Below are positions 48,544 through 59,347 of a DNA stretch of 64,000 nucleotides, one piece after another. Source of the stretch: Gammaproteobacteria bacterium. GTDB taxonomy: Bacteria > Pseudomonadota > Gammaproteobacteria > Steroidobacterales > Steroidobacteraceae. Position 1 is the stretch's first letter, and the number at the start of each line of letters is the position of its first letter. The translations under genes and the position numbers were made by a program. The stretch spans positions 1 to 64,000 of the forward strand of contig VGUJ01000007.1 of assembly GCA_016874235.1 (NCBI GenBank). The letters are read 5' to 3'. The notes under the pieces are model-generated. The model searched no databases. It was not told the DNA's origin and saw only the letters and a list, made by a program, of their open reading frames with translations.

Positions 48544-49407
48544 ATGCCGCAGCCGGAAGGGGGTCTCGCTTTGGCCACTCAGACAATCATCATCACGGGC
48601 AGCACCCAAGGCTTGGGATTGGGTTACGCCCGCGAGTTTCTTCGCCGAGGACATCAGGTCATCGTGACCGGGCGCGACTCGGTACGCGTTCAGTCTGCGA
48701 TCGCCCGACTCGCTGCGGAGTGTCCCGGATCGGAGGCGCGCATCGCGGGAACGGCCTGCGACGTCTCTCAACTCTCGAGCGTGCAAGCGCTGTGGGATTT
48801 TGCCGTGTCACGCTTCGGGCGCATCGACATCTGGCTCAACAACGCCGGCTTCGCGCGTACCGGCGCTCAATTCGCCGACAATACCGTTGGCGAGATCGAA
48901 TCGATGGTGCGTTCAAACGTGATCGGCTCGATCAATGCTGCGCAAGTGGCGATTGCCGGATTTAAACGTCAGGGCGGCGGCACGCTTTATCTGACCCTCG
49001 GCGGGGGTGGTGCAACGGGTCGAGTCGTACCCGGTATGACGGTTTATTCGACGACGAAGCGCGCGGTGAAGTATCTCGCCAACTGTCTCGTGAAGGAGCG
49101 CAAGGACGAGCGAGACGAGTCGATCCTCATCGGTACGATCAGCCCAGGTATCAACATCACCGAGGGCATGATTCGCGAAATGCGAGCGCTGCCTTCCGAG
49201 CGGCGTGCCAAGGCGCTCAAGCAGCTCAGCTTCATCGGTGAGCATGTCGAGACGACGACGCCATGGATCGTTGAGCGCATCCTTGCCGACAAAAAGCAGG
49301 GTCATGACATCACTTGGCTGACGACGGGTCGGATGGCCGGGCGTGCGCTCTCTATGCTCTTCGGCTCGCGACGCGATGTTCTCTCACGTTATTCATTCGA
49401 GGCTTGA
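48544..49407 (+). CDS. SDR-family oxidoreductase, paralogue of preceding divergent gene
   Basis: IIITGSTQGLGLGYAREFLRRGHQVIVTGR...DIWLNNAGFAR...VETTTPWIVERILADKKQGHDITWLT; chosen start is the ATG at 48544. Confidence 0.82.
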   Translation: MPQPEGGLALATQTIIITGSTQGLGLGYAREFLRRGHQVIVTGRDSVRVQSAIARLAAECPGSEARIAGTACDVSQLSSVQALWDFAVSRFGRIDIWLNNAGFARTGAQFADNTVGEIESMVRSNVIGSINAAQVAIAGFKRQGGGTLYLTLGGGGATGRVVPGMTVYSTTKRAVKYLANCLVKERKDERDESILIGTISPGINITEGMIREMRALPSERRAKALKQLSFIGEHVETTTPWIVERILADKKQGHDITWLTTGRMAGRALSMLFGSRRDVLSRYSFEA

Positions 49408-49413
49408 TGACTC

Positions 49414-50361
49414 ATGAGTTCCACACTTAAGCCGTTTGCGAAGGGTGATCTTTTCGTCGGTGCAACGCAGCTGAACAATCCCGACGATGATCACGCCGGA
49501 CGCGGACGTATTCTGCAGTTCGACGCTCAACTCGCGCCAAAGGGCGAGCTCTGGTTGGACGAGACTACGCATCTTGTTGGAGGCTTGAAGTTCGACTCGA
49601 AAGGTGTGCTCTGGGCCTTCGACAGCCACTCGTTCGTCGTCCTCAACATTCACCGTGACGGCCGCGTCGTGCGGCGTCCGGAGTTTGGTACCCGTGCGTT
49701 CTCTCATGTGAATTTCGCTGCGGACGGCACGCTGCTGATGGGCGAGCATGTGGTCGGCGGATCCATCAGGCCCGAAGTGCAAGCGCGCATGAAGACCCGT
49801 TTGCCGTTCATGCCGGGCACGACTCGCTTTGGAGATGGCCATGTATTCAGGTTTACGACGGACGGCAAGCTCGTCAAAGAATATGGGACCGAGACTCACG
49901 GCGGCATGGGTGGTTTTCTCGGCGTCACCATGTCGGCGTTGTCGCACGATCAAAAAACGCTTGTGTACACCTCGGAGACGGGGACTCGCCTCATGCGATA
50001 CGACCTGGTCAACGATCGGCAATTGCCCGATCTGCAGGCCATCCTGCCGCCGTTCCCGCCGGGACCCCCGCCAATGTTTTTCGGAATGGCGTTCGGCGCG
50101 GACGGGACGCTTTATGCGCTGCGGGGTGGGTCGATCCACCTCATCGATGCGGCGGGCGTCACGACTCGACAGATCCCGCTCGAGGGCTTCGGCTGGGCCA
50201 TGATCGAGATGGCGGCCGACGGTCGACATGTTTTTGTCAGCAATTTCTTCACCGGTGATGTGGCGAAGATCGATCTTCAGTCGGGCACCAAGGTGGGTGG
50301 CATCGCGACGCAAGCGCCGAAAGCCGTCGCCGGAATTGCGGAGTACTCAGGCGAGGGTTGA
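49414..50361 (+). CDS. Beta-propeller (SMP-30/gluconolactonase-like) protein
   Basis: Repeating blade motifs LKFDSKGVLWAFDSH, MAFGADGTLYALRGG, EMAADGRHVFVSNF. Confidence 0.7.
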   Translation: MSSTLKPFAKGDLFVGATQLNNPDDDHAGRGRILQFDAQLAPKGELWLDETTHLVGGLKFDSKGVLWAFDSHSFVVLNIHRDGRVVRRPEFGTRAFSHVNFAADGTLLMGEHVVGGSIRPEVQARMKTRLPFMPGTTRFGDGHVFRFTTDGKLVKEYGTETHGGMGGFLGVTMSALSHDQKTLVYTSETGTRLMRYDLVNDRQLPDLQAILPPFPPGPPPMFFGMAFGADGTLYALRGGSIHLIDAAGVTTRQIPLEGFGWAMIEMAADGRHVFVSNFFTGDVAKIDLQSGTKVGGIATQAPKAVAGIAEYSGEG

Positions 50362-50395
50362 GCGAGCGCCGGGCGCTGATCGCGTCAGGTAAGCG

Positions 50396-51616
50396 TCATT
50401 CGTAACGCAGAGCTTCGATCGGATCGAGTTTTGCGGCCTTGGAGGCCGGCGCAATCCCGAACACGACTCCGACGAGCGCAGAGAAGCCTGCCGCTGCGAT
50501 CATGACCCAAATCGGGACGTGCGCGGGTGGGAAGTTCGGAATCAATGCCGCAATTCCCATGCCCGCGAGCAACCCCAGTACGATGCCAATCAGGCCGCCA
50601 AGCAGCGATAGCAGCGCAGCTTCGAGCAGGAACTGCACGAGGATGTCACGACGGGTCGCACCCAAGGCTTTCAAGATGCCGATCTCTCGGGTCCGCTCGG
50701 TCACTGACACGAGCATGATATTCATGATGCCAATGCCGCCCACGAGCAAGGAAATGCCGACGATCCCAGCAAGCACCGCCGTCGCGGTGGCGGTGATACG
50801 GTTGAATTGTTTGACGAAGGAATCGGCTGCCTTGATCTCGAAGTCGTCGGGCTTGCCGGGTTCGATGCCGCGAGAGGCGCGAACAGTACGCATGGCGCGC
50901 TCCCTCACCTGATTGACCTCGGCGAGATTCGTGACCGTGAACGACACTTCCATGAAGGTGCGTTCGAAGGTACCGGTCAGCGAGCGGGCTACGCTGAAGG
51001 GAATGAACACCCGATTGTCTTGGCTGAAGCCAAAAATTTCACCACGCTTCTCGAGTAGCCCCACCACTCGGAACCACTCGCGACCGATGAGAATGAACTC
51101 ACCCACCGGATCGCGCGGCATGCGTAGCTCGTCACGCACCTCGGTACCGATGACCACCACGCGACGGCTGTTTCGTTCATCGCTCGCCGTGATGAATCGA
51201 CCGAACGAGGTATCGACGCCGAGCACGTCTTGAGCTTCTTCTGTCGCACCGAGTACCTGCGGGGTCACGCTACGGCCGCGATACAGCGTGGCACCGAGCG
51301 GCGCACTGATGATGGGCGCAACGCGCTCGATGCCCGACACCTTGAAACGCAGGGCATCGACGTCCTCGAATGACAAGCGGTTGATTTGCCCGCTACGGAA
51401 GTTTTCTTGCTCGTTCTTGGCTTCGAGCGTGAGCGTGTTGCTGCCGAGGTCCGAAAACTGACTGCTGATCGAGTCCGAAAAGCCTTGCAAAACAGACACG
51501 ACGGCGATGACCGCCATGGTACCGATGAGGATGCCGAGCGTCGTCAGGAAGCTGCGCAGGCGATGCGCATTAAGGCTCGCGAGGGCGGCTTGAAAGGCTT
51601 CTGCGAGGATGTTCAT
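50396..51616 (-). CDS. MacB-type ABC transporter permease
   Basis: FQAALASLNAHRLRSFLTTLGILIGTMAVIAVVSVLQG...VGGIGIMNIMLVSVTERTREIGILKALGA. Confidence 0.93.
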   Translation of the reverse strand: MNILAEAFQAALASLNAHRLRSFLTTLGILIGTMAVIAVVSVLQGFSDSISSQFSDLGSNTLTLEAKNEQENFRSGQINRLSFEDVDALRFKVSGIERVAPIISAPLGATLYRGRSVTPQVLGATEEAQDVLGVDTSFGRFITASDERNSRRVVVIGTEVRDELRMPRDPVGEFILIGREWFRVVGLLEKRGEIFGFSQDNRVFIPFSVARSLTGTFERTFMEVSFTVTNLAEVNQVRERAMRTVRASRGIEPGKPDDFEIKAADSFVKQFNRITATATAVLAGIVGISLLVGGIGIMNIMLVSVTERTREIGILKALGATRRDILVQFLLEAALLSLLGGLIGIVLGLLAGMGIAALIPNFPPAHVPIWVMIAAAGFSALVGVVFGIAPASKAAKLDPIEALRYE

Positions 51617-51627
51617 CTCAGAAAACC

Positions 51628-52317
51628 TTAGGCGGCGCGAGCCGGATTTTGATAATCCTCGACGATACGTCCGTCGAAGACTCGAATGGTACGCCGACAG
51701 TGCGCAGCGATATCGGGCTCGTGCGTGACGACGACAACCGTCTGTCCCTGCGCATGCAAGGCATCGAATAGGGACATGATTTCCGCCGAGGTGCGAGAGT
51801 CGAGGTTTCCGGTCGGTTCATCGGCCAGCAGGATCGACGGCTCGCCGACGAGTGCGCGAGCGACGGCCACACGTTGTCTTTGTCCACCTGACAACTGATT
51901 CGGTCTGTGGTCGAGACGATCACCGAGTCCCACTTTGCGCAGCGCGTCAACCGCCCGCTCTCGGCGCTCTGCAGGGGGCATGCGTCGATACACGAGCGGC
52001 TGCATCACGTTTTGCAGCGCCGTCTGACGCGGTAGAAGATGAAAACTTTGGAATACGAAACCGATCTCGCGATTGCGAGCGGACGCAAGCTCTTCTTCGC
52101 TCAACGACGAGGTATCTCGGCCGTTCAGGATGTACTTACCTTCGCTCGCACTATCGAGGCATCCGATGATGTTCATCAGCGTCGATTTCCCAGAACCCGA
52201 CGGGCCGATGAGCGCGACATACTCATTACGCCCGACGTGAAGATCGACGCCCGCCAGCGCGAGGACCTCCTCGTCGCCGAGCACGTAGCGCTTGACGATG
52301 CCCTGAAGCTCGATCAT
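51628..52317 (-). CDS. MacB/LolD-type ABC transporter ATPase
   Basis: Walker [52 protein letters not shown]. Confidence 0.95.
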   Translation of the reverse strand: MIELQGIVKRYVLGDEEVLALAGVDLHVGRNEYVALIGPSGSGKSTLMNIIGCLDSASEGKYILNGRDTSSLSEEELASARNREIGFVFQSFHLLPRQTALQNVMQPLVYRRMPPAERRERAVDALRKVGLGDRLDHRPNQLSGGQRQRVAVARALVGEPSILLADEPTGNLDSRTSAEIMSLFDALHAQGQTVVVVTHEPDIAAHCRRTIRVFDGRIVEDYQNPARAA

Positions 52318-53546
52318 TCCGCGGCGTCCTCACTCTCGATGTCGTTCGGACCTCGAGCACCCGCTTCTCGCTGCGTGACGCGCTGGCCTTCCTGCAGTCG
52401 ACGCATGATCTTGCTTGGGCCGACGATGATCTGGGTACCTTCGGTAATTCCGGACTCGATGGAATCCCATCGGTCGTCGGAGAGGCCGGTCACGATCGGC
52501 GTCTTGCGGGCGACGCCGCCGTCGCTACGCCAGACATAGCGTTTCACGACGTTTTTCTCAGGCGTCTCAGTGACGACGGCCTCTACAGGCACCGCGAGTT
52601 GACGCGACCCATCACCGAGATAAATGAGGGCGCGGGCGCTCATGCCTGACCGAAGCAGGAGATCTTGAGGTGCCTCGATGGCGAGGGTGACCTTGTACGA
52701 TCTTCCCTGACCGTCGACGGTCGGAGTGAGCGCGATTTTTTCGACCTTGCTCGGTAGTGCGGTATCGGGATAGGCCGCGGAGAACACATCCGCGCGTTGT
52801 CCCAGCGTGATCTTTGCGACATCCGCCTCGTCGACCTTGACCTCAGCCGTGATCGCCGACACGTCGGCGATTTTCATGAGCTGCGCTCCAGCGAGTGAGG
52901 CCGTCGAGGGAATGGCCACTTCGCCCACTTTGATCGGTAGCGAGACGATACGCCCGGCGATCGGCGCACGGATTTCGGTTTTCGCTCGCTGCTCTTTCGC
53001 ATCGCCGAGCACCGCAGTCGCACGTCGTAAGGCTTCTTCCGAGCTGCGTAGATCCGCTTCGGCAACAATAAATTGATTGCGGTCCTCGTCCAGGCGATTC
53101 TTATCGATGAGATTGGAGGCTGCGAGTTTCTGACTGCGCTCGTATTGTTGTTTACGTAAAGCAACGACGGCGCGTTGTCGATCGATGCTGATCCGATTCT
53201 GTCGAACGCTGGCTTCTTCGCGTGCGATGACGTTGTTGTAGGTTTCGGGATCGAGTCGCAACAGCAACTGACCTTGCGTCACGTTGGCGCCTTCTTCGAC
53301 CAAGATGATCGCTACGCGCGCCGTGACCTCGGCGGTCAGGTTGACCTCGGTTCGGTAAGCGAGTGTGCCAGAGGCCAAGATGCTCGGTCTGACGTCCTGT
53401 TGGCCGGCGGTGGCCAGGTCGACGGGGGTCGCGCCTGCACCCGAGAATTGTCGATAGAGCTGCCAGACGACGATGACGAGGACGAGGGCGCCGCCCACGA
53501 GCCATCGCTTATCGAGTTTTAAGTTTTTGAAGACGTTGATGTTCAT
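52314..53546 (-). CDS. MacA-like periplasmic adaptor (HlyD family)
   Basis: Single N-terminal TM, lipoyl/barrel-sandwich and coiled-coil pattern: [23 protein letters not shown]...[20 protein letters not shown]. Confidence 0.92.
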   Translation of the reverse strand: MNINVFKNLKLDKRWLVGGALVLVIVVWQLYRQFSGAGATPVDLATAGQQDVRPSILASGTLAYRTEVNLTAEVTARVAIILVEEGANVTQGQLLLRLDPETYNNVIAREEASVRQNRISIDRQRAVVALRKQQYERSQKLAASNLIDKNRLDEDRNQFIVAEADLRSSEEALRRATAVLGDAKEQRAKTEIRAPIAGRIVSLPIKVGEVAIPSTASLAGAQLMKIADVSAITAEVKVDEADVAKITLGQRADVFSAAYPDTALPSKVEKIALTPTVDGQGRSYKVTLAIEAPQDLLLRSGMSARALIYLGDGSRQLAVPVEAVVTETPEKNVVKRYVWRSDGGVARKTPIVTGLSDDRWDSIESGITEGTQIIVGPSKIMRRLQEGQRVTQREAGARGPNDIESEDAAE

Positions 53547-53671
53547 ATTCGGGCTCGGTTTGCAGGTGTTATATTTACCTACAACAGTAAAACAGTGTCA
53601 AGGTGAGGAGGCGCATTGTGCCTGAAGGGCAGGTCGGTACACTCGGTCCGGACTCTAAAGAGGGCAAAGTC

Positions 53672-54079
53672 ATGAAAAGGTTCGTTTTTGTGGGGGTTGC
53701 AATGGCGCTGTTGTCCGCCTGCGGAACGGGGCCGTCGAGGCGTGATGAGCTGGACCTCAAGTACGTCGATTACGCGGGTGAGCCGGTCGATCAAATCCGC
53801 TCGATGAAGGGTATCGATGGGTGGACCCCGGTATCCCGCAACCAACTGGTGATTTGGACGGGCCACAACGAGGCTTGGCTGATCAAGGTTTGGGACGGAT
53901 GCATGAACTTGAGTTTCGCCAATGCCATTCAGGTCACCCAAACGGGCCGCACCATTACGCGGTTTGACAAGGTACTGGTGGAAAACGAGTCCTGTCCCAT
54001 CCTAGAAATGCGTCCGGTCGACGTCGCGCGCATGAAGGCTGATCGAAAAGCGGCCCGCGATACGGCGGTCAAACCCTGA
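53672..54079 (+). CDS. Small lipoprotein, DUF6491-like
   Basis: MKRFVFVGVAMALLSACGTG lipobox; WTPVSRNQLVIWTGHNEAWLIKVWDGCMNL. Confidence 0.75.
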   Translation: MKRFVFVGVAMALLSACGTGPSRRDELDLKYVDYAGEPVDQIRSMKGIDGWTPVSRNQLVIWTGHNEAWLIKVWDGCMNLSFANAIQVTQTGRTITRFDKVLVENESCPILEMRPVDVARMKADRKAARDTAVKP

Positions 54080-54600
54080 TGCTCTACTCGATCGGTGATC
54101 GTCGACCCGATATCGCGCCCGATGCCTACGTGGCGCCGTCGGCCGACGTGATCGGCAGCGTGCGGCTCGCGGAGGGCGCAAGCGTCTGGTTTCAGGTGGT
54201 GTTACGCGGTGATAACGACTGGATCGAGATCGGCTCAGGTACCAACGTTCAGGACGGTTCGGTCATTCACACGGATGAGGGTGTGCCAACGCGGCTTGGA
54301 GCGCGGGTGACCGTGGGTCATATGGCATTTCTGCACTGCTGTACGGTGGGCGATGAATCGATGATCGCCAATGGCGCCATGGTGCTCGATCGCAGCGTCG
54401 TGGGACGGCATTGCATCATCGCAGCGGGTGCGCTCGTGCCACCGGACAAAGAAATCCCGGACGGCAGCGTGGTGATGGGATCACCCGGAAAAATAGTGCG
54501 TGAGGTGACGGAGCGAGATCTCGCGCTCATTCGTGGCGCTGCAGCGAGCTACGCGCGACGGGCACAGCAGTATCGCGAGTCGCTCAAGGCGTATCCGTAG
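54079..54600 (+). CDS. Gamma carbonic anhydrase-family (left-handed beta-helix) protein
   Basis: VVLRGDNDWIEIGSGTNVQDGSVIHTDEG...VGHMAFLHCCTVGDESMIANGAMVLD hexapeptide repeats. Confidence 0.93.
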   Translation: MLYSIGDRRPDIAPDAYVAPSADVIGSVRLAEGASVWFQVVLRGDNDWIEIGSGTNVQDGSVIHTDEGVPTRLGARVTVGHMAFLHCCTVGDESMIANGAMVLDRSVVGRHCIIAAGALVPPDKEIPDGSVVMGSPGKIVREVTERDLALIRGAAASYARRAQQYRESLKAYP

Positions 54601-55576
54601 GGATTTCTCGTGTGAATGCGAGGATCCAATCGCGTACTCGAGCGGTGTCGTTCGGCGCGAGCACGCGGCCTGCGAGCACATGATTCGACGGATCGCCGCT
54701 TGTTTCGACGGCGATGAGAGGTTTGATGGGGGCGCCGAGTCTCTGGTGGGCATCCAAGATTTTGTCGGGACTCACCACCCGATCGTTGGGTGAGTAGATG
54801 ATGAGTGTGGGTTGGCGAATGCTTTCGAGGGGAGAGTCACGGACTTCCCGAACGATCGCCATCATTGGCAGCAACGCCTGTGACGGATACTTCCAGATCC
54901 AGTATTTAGCTTGTTCAGCATTGTGCGGCGTCCATCGATATTCATCGCCGACGAGTCGTTCTAACAACTGAGCACCCCACGGGCCTGCGAGCAGCTCGCC
55001 CGATCTCGAGCGGGGTCCGAGATTAGGCGAGATGAGTACTTGCGCGACGATTGCCGAGGCATCCTCACGCTGGGCGAGCCACAAGGCGAGCGTACCGCCC
55101 GTCGAAGTGCCGACGACGATGACACGCTCACCGATGAGACGACCAATCGCCAGCGCCTCACGCGCGTCACGCAACCAATCGCTACCTCGGACCTCACCCA
55201 TGGCGAGCGGGTTGCGACCATGGCCGGTGAGTCGCGTGTAGAACACATTGGCGCCGAGCGCTTCACCGAGTTCGTCGCAGAGCGGATCGACTTCCTGGCG
55301 CGTGGCGGTGTAACCGTGCAGGTAAATGATGGACAGCGGAGTCCGACGTCGATCGGGATGCGCCCAACGAATATGTTTTTCCGTGCCGTCGACGACATCT
55401 CCATATCTTTGTTCGGACTCTTCCAGATAGCGTTCGAGCGCCTCGCTCTCGCGAGGGACGTCAATGGGCGCATCGCGCGTATCGAGCGCATGAACCGGGC
55501 CCACGACGTAGAGGAGGGCGGTCAGAGCGAGGACTGCGCCCAGCCCAAGTAACAAGCGGCGTATCATTGGCGACAT
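54584..55576 (-). CDS. Alpha/beta hydrolase (serine aminopeptidase/carboxylesterase-like), membrane-anchored
   Basis: YLHGYTATRQEVDPLCDELGEALGANVFYTRLTGHG...VGTSTGGTLALWLA. Confidence 0.87.
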   Translation of the reverse strand: MSPMIRRLLLGLGAVLALTALLYVVGPVHALDTRDAPIDVPRESEALERYLEESEQRYGDVVDGTEKHIRWAHPDRRRTPLSIIYLHGYTATRQEVDPLCDELGEALGANVFYTRLTGHGRNPLAMGEVRGSDWLRDAREALAIGRLIGERVIVVGTSTGGTLALWLAQREDASAIVAQVLISPNLGPRSRSGELLAGPWGAQLLERLVGDEYRWTPHNAEQAKYWIWKYPSQALLPMMAIVREVRDSPLESIRQPTLIIYSPNDRVVSPDKILDAHQRLGAPIKPLIAVETSGDPSNHVLAGRVLAPNDTARVRDWILAFTREIPTDTP

Positions 55577-55597
55577 CGTACTTCAGTAGGGGATCTC

Positions 55598-56497
55598 GTG
55601 AGCAGTTTGCGGGCTCCGGATTGGGCGCGCGAAGGCGCTGATTGGCCCAACAGGGTGCACAGCCGTTTTATCGAGGCGGCGGGGCTTCGTTGGCACGTAC
55701 AAGACGCGGGAGAGGGGCCGGTTTGTCTGCTCGTTCATGGGACCGGAGCGTCCACGCATTCTTTTCGTGATCTCTTTCCGCGATTGACGCCTTTTTTTCG
55801 TGTCATCGCACCTGATCTTCCGGGGCATGGTTTCACTTCACGACCGCGGGACGATGTGGGGTTATCCCTCCGTGGCATGGTCGATGGCCTCGTTGAACTT
55901 CTGAACGTGCTCGGCGTCTCTCCGGCGCTCGTCGTCGGCCACTCGGCGGGCGCGGCGATTCTTTGTCGTGCCTGTCTCGACGGGAGTCTGCGCCCCTCGG
56001 AAATCATCAGTCTTAATGGCGCGCTGCTGCCGCTGTCGGGGTTCAAGCATCCTGCAGTCACACCGCTCATTCGTGCGATCGCCAGCAGCGATTGGGTGTC
56101 ACGTTTCTTTGCCCGACGACTGGAGTCGCCGAGCGAGGTCAGTCGGATGCTGGCGGCAACGGGATCAACGCTCGACCACGCGGGAATGGATCTTTATGGC
56201 CGGCTCTCTCGGTTTCCGTCCCATGCCGGTGCGGCCTTGACGATGATGGCCGTGTGGGATGTTCGACCCATTGAGCGAGAGCTGTCTCGACTCGACGTAC
56301 CGCTGACGCTCGTTGTGGGCGCGCGCGACCGCATGATCCTACCGGGGGAGGCCGCCCGAGTGCAGCGTCTGCTTCCGGCGGTCGAGGTGTTTCAGTACGC
56401 GGATCTGGGTCATCTTAGTCATGAAGAGCGACCTGATTTGATCGCTGAGCTCATCATCCAGCGCGCCCGCTCGAGGGGTCTGCGGATTCCATCCTGA
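55598..56497 (+). CDS. bchO: Alpha/beta hydrolase BchO-like (Mg-chelatase accessory protein)
   Basis: PDWAREGADWPNRVHSRFIEAAGLRWHVQDAGEGPVCLLVHGTGASTHSFRDL...VVGHSAGAAILCRACLDG. Confidence 0.8.
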   Translation: MSSLRAPDWAREGADWPNRVHSRFIEAAGLRWHVQDAGEGPVCLLVHGTGASTHSFRDLFPRLTPFFRVIAPDLPGHGFTSRPRDDVGLSLRGMVDGLVELLNVLGVSPALVVGHSAGAAILCRACLDGSLRPSEIISLNGALLPLSGFKHPAVTPLIRAIASSDWVSRFFARRLESPSEVSRMLAATGSTLDHAGMDLYGRLSRFPSHAGAALTMMAVWDVRPIERELSRLDVPLTLVVGARDRMILPGEAARVQRLLPAVEVFQYADLGHLSHEERPDLIAELIIQRARSRGLRIPS

Positions 56498-56521
56498 GGG
56501 CGGTCGCGGTAAGGTAATCGC

Positions 56522-57859
56522 TTGCTGACGACGGTCTCTTGCTCTCGAGGTCAACACGACGTGTCCCTGCCTGCCGTTCATCCGCTACGCGAAGAGCTAC
56601 ACGACGAAGTCCATGCGCGACCGCCGTTGCCGCTGCAATCGCCGTGTCGGGTCAGCTGTATTGCGTTGCTGTCGGGTAACGATGTCCGTCACGAAGAGTG
56701 GCGACTGCTTCGTGATCTCGGCGCACGTTTCGGTGTCGCAGTCGATGAAACGCCTGTGGCCTATCTGGCTGCGGATTTCGGTGCGTTTCGTCTGAAGTGG
56801 GAGCGACACACCGAGTTTTCACGATATATCTTCGTGGTGGATGGCGCGGCCGGCTCACCGTTCTCGCATGCAGCCATCGGCGTAGTGCCGAAGGAGTGGG
56901 TCGAGCAACTGCCGGGACGCACGATTTACGCCGGTCATTTCGAAGTGGTCGCTGCACGGGCTTGCGACGAACCTGACCTCGCGCGTCTCTCCAAAGAAAG
57001 CTTCGGTGATCGCCCTCTCGTCGGCTCTGAGATCGCCGATGATGCCGCCACCATCCTCACAGATTTTCGTATCGATGGGCAGGGCTACAGTCGAGCGCTC
57101 GTGGTCGATCGTGCCCTGAAGCCTGCTCAGGCGGGGCGTCTCGTGCAGGCGCTACTCGAAGTGGACATGTATCGCATGCTCGCGCTACTCGCGTTTCCGG
57201 TGGCGCGCGAATTGTCGCCCGTACTCTCTCGCAACGAGCAAGAGCTTGCCGAGATTGCGAACCAACTCGTCAAGGCTGACTCGACGATCGAACCCGAGTT
57301 GCTCGATCGACTGACCTCGCTACAGGCGCAGATCGAACGACTCGAAGCCGATCACCGCTACCGATTCAGTGCGGCGAGTGCGTATTTCGATATCGTCACG
57401 AGTCGCCTCAGCCAGCTTCGTGAACGACGTTGTGGTTCGCTGCAGACGTGGCAGGAATTCATGGAGCGACGACTCGCGCCGGCCATGAATACCTGCGAGG
57501 CGGCGATGACGCGGCTCGAGTCGCTCTCTCAGCACGCCACGCGCGCGACTCAATTGCTGTCGACACGTATCGGCATTACCCGGGAATCACAGAACCAACA
57601 GCTGTTGGAGTCGATGAATCAACGCGCAGCCGCGCAGTTGCGACTTCAGGCGACGGTCGAGGGACTCTCTGTAGCGGCGATCACCTACTACATCGTTGCG
57701 CTCATCAAAATTTTGGCTGATGGACTCGCCGAATCGGGGTGGCCGATCGATGCTGGCATCGTCACGGCGATCAGTATCCCGGTGGTGGGCGGCCTCGTGT
57801 TCACGGCCGTACGCAAAGTTCGACGCAGCGTGGTGCGACAGACGGGAGGCATGTCATGA
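56522..57859 (+). CDS. DUF3422-family protein with two C-terminal TM segments
   Basis: HPLREELHDEVHARPPLPLQSPCRVSCIALLSG...HTEFSRYIFV; TTG start, alternative GTG at 56561. Confidence 0.87.
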   Translation: MLTTVSCSRGQHDVSLPAVHPLREELHDEVHARPPLPLQSPCRVSCIALLSGNDVRHEEWRLLRDLGARFGVAVDETPVAYLAADFGAFRLKWERHTEFSRYIFVVDGAAGSPFSHAAIGVVPKEWVEQLPGRTIYAGHFEVVAARACDEPDLARLSKESFGDRPLVGSEIADDAATILTDFRIDGQGYSRALVVDRALKPAQAGRLVQALLEVDMYRMLALLAFPVARELSPVLSRNEQELAEIANQLVKADSTIEPELLDRLTSLQAQIERLEADHRYRFSAASAYFDIVTSRLSQLRERRCGSLQTWQEFMERRLAPAMNTCEAAMTRLESLSQHATRATQLLSTRIGITRESQNQQLLESMNQRAAAQLRLQATVEGLSVAAITYYIVALIKILADGLAESGWPIDAGIVTAISIPVVGGLVFTAVRKVRRSVVRQTGGMS

Positions 57860-59340
57860 CAGCAAAAAATCGCGCCATCGTCATCGGCAGTGGTTTCGGT
57901 GGATTAGCGGCCGCAGCCCGGCTCGGTGCGCGGGGCTATCGGGTCACGGTGCTCGAGAAGCTCGACGCGCCAGGCGGTCGTGCGTACGTATATCGGCAGG
58001 ATGGTTTTACCTTCGATGCCGGCCCGACCATCATCACCGCCCCTTATCTCTTTGCCGATTTGTGGAAGTTCTGCGGACGAAATATTTCAGACGATGTGAC
58101 CTTGAAAGCCATCGATCCGTTTTACGAGGTTCGGTTCGATGACGGCGATGTCTTCCGTTACACCTCCGATCTCGAGTCGATGCGCGAGCAGATCGCCCGT
58201 ATCGAACCAAGAGATGTAGAAGGGTTCAACCGTTTTCTCGGTGTCAGTAAAAAAATCTTCGAGGTGGCTTTCAAGGGGCAGGCAGAGCAGCCGTTCCATG
58301 ACATTGGCACGCTGCTACGAGCGGCCCCTGACCTCGTTCGCTTGGGCGGCTATCGCTCGGTGTTCCACGAGGTCAGTCGCTATTTTCACAGCGACAAGTT
58401 GAGGGTCTTGTTCAGCTTTCATCCTCTACTGATCGGCGGCAACCCGTTCACCACGACGGCGTACTACTGTCTGATCGCGCACCTCGAGCGGACGTATGGC
58501 GTTCATTACGCCGAGGGCGGGATGGGTGCGCTGATGCGAGGCATCGTGAAACTCGTCGAAACGCATGGAGGCGAGGTTCGCTGCAACGCGGAAGTCGCAG
58601 AGATTCTCGTTGAAAACGGCGCGGCAGTCGGAGTTCGACTCGTGAGCGGCGAGGAGATTCGCTCAGATATTGTGGTATCGAATGCGGATGCGGCCTGGAC
58701 TTACGGAACGCTGCTCGCCAAACACCCGCGACGCCGATGGACGGATTCCAAGCTCGCCCGATCGAGTTACTCGATGAGCCTGTTCGTGTGGTACTTCGGG
58801 ACAAGCCGGCGCTGGGATAACGTGTATCACCACACGATGGTACTGGGTCCGCGATATCGGGAATTGCTCGACGACATCTTCAAGCGAAAAGTGCTCGCCA
58901 AAGATTTCAGCCTCTATCTCCACCGACCGACCGCCAGCGACCCGTCGCTGGCGCCCCCGGGTTGTGACTCATTCTATGTTTTGGCGCCGGTGCCGCATTT
59001 GCAAAGCGGCACCGATTGGCGCGAGGAGGCCGAGCCGTATCGCGCAGCGGTACAGCGGCGCCTCGAAGAGACCATGATGCCGGGTCTTGGTGATTCGATC
59101 GTGACATCACACATGCTTACGCCCCTCGATTTCCGGGATCGCCTTTCGTCGGTGAACGGGGCAGCCTTCGCGATGGAGCCAAAACTCTTTCAGAGCGCGT
59201 GGTTCAGACCGCACAACAAGAGCGAAGAGGTCCGAGGTCTTTACCTCGTCGGTGCAGGGACTCATCCGGGGGCGGGTCTTCCAGGGGTGGTGTCCTCCGC
59301 CAACATCCTCGACCGGATCGTCCCCGATCCGCTCGACTAA
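57856..59340 (+). CDS. crtI: Phytoene desaturase
   Basis: AIVIGSGFGGLAAAARLGARGYRVTVLEKLDAPGGRAYVYRQDGFTFDAGPTIITAP...LYLVGAGTHPGAGLPGVVSSA; ATG overlaps the DUF3422 stop. Confidence 0.92.
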   Translation: MTAKNRAIVIGSGFGGLAAAARLGARGYRVTVLEKLDAPGGRAYVYRQDGFTFDAGPTIITAPYLFADLWKFCGRNISDDVTLKAIDPFYEVRFDDGDVFRYTSDLESMREQIARIEPRDVEGFNRFLGVSKKIFEVAFKGQAEQPFHDIGTLLRAAPDLVRLGGYRSVFHEVSRYFHSDKLRVLFSFHPLLIGGNPFTTTAYYCLIAHLERTYGVHYAEGGMGALMRGIVKLVETHGGEVRCNAEVAEILVENGAAVGVRLVSGEEIRSDIVVSNADAAWTYGTLLAKHPRRRWTDSKLARSSYSMSLFVWYFGTSRRWDNVYHHTMVLGPRYRELLDDIFKRKVLAKDFSLYLHRPTASDPSLAPPGCDSFYVLAPVPHLQSGTDWREEAEPYRAAVQRRLEETMMPGLGDSIVTSHMLTPLDFRDRLSSVNGAAFAMEPKLFQSAWFRPHNKSEEVRGLYLVGAGTHPGAGLPGVVSSANILDRIVPDPLD

Positions 59341-59347
59341 GCATTCG

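Noticed and set aside
50396-53546. Candidate novel secretion system
   Set aside because: Reads as an ordinary MacAB-type adaptor, ATPase and permease set; no outer-membrane partner or unusual cargo visible.
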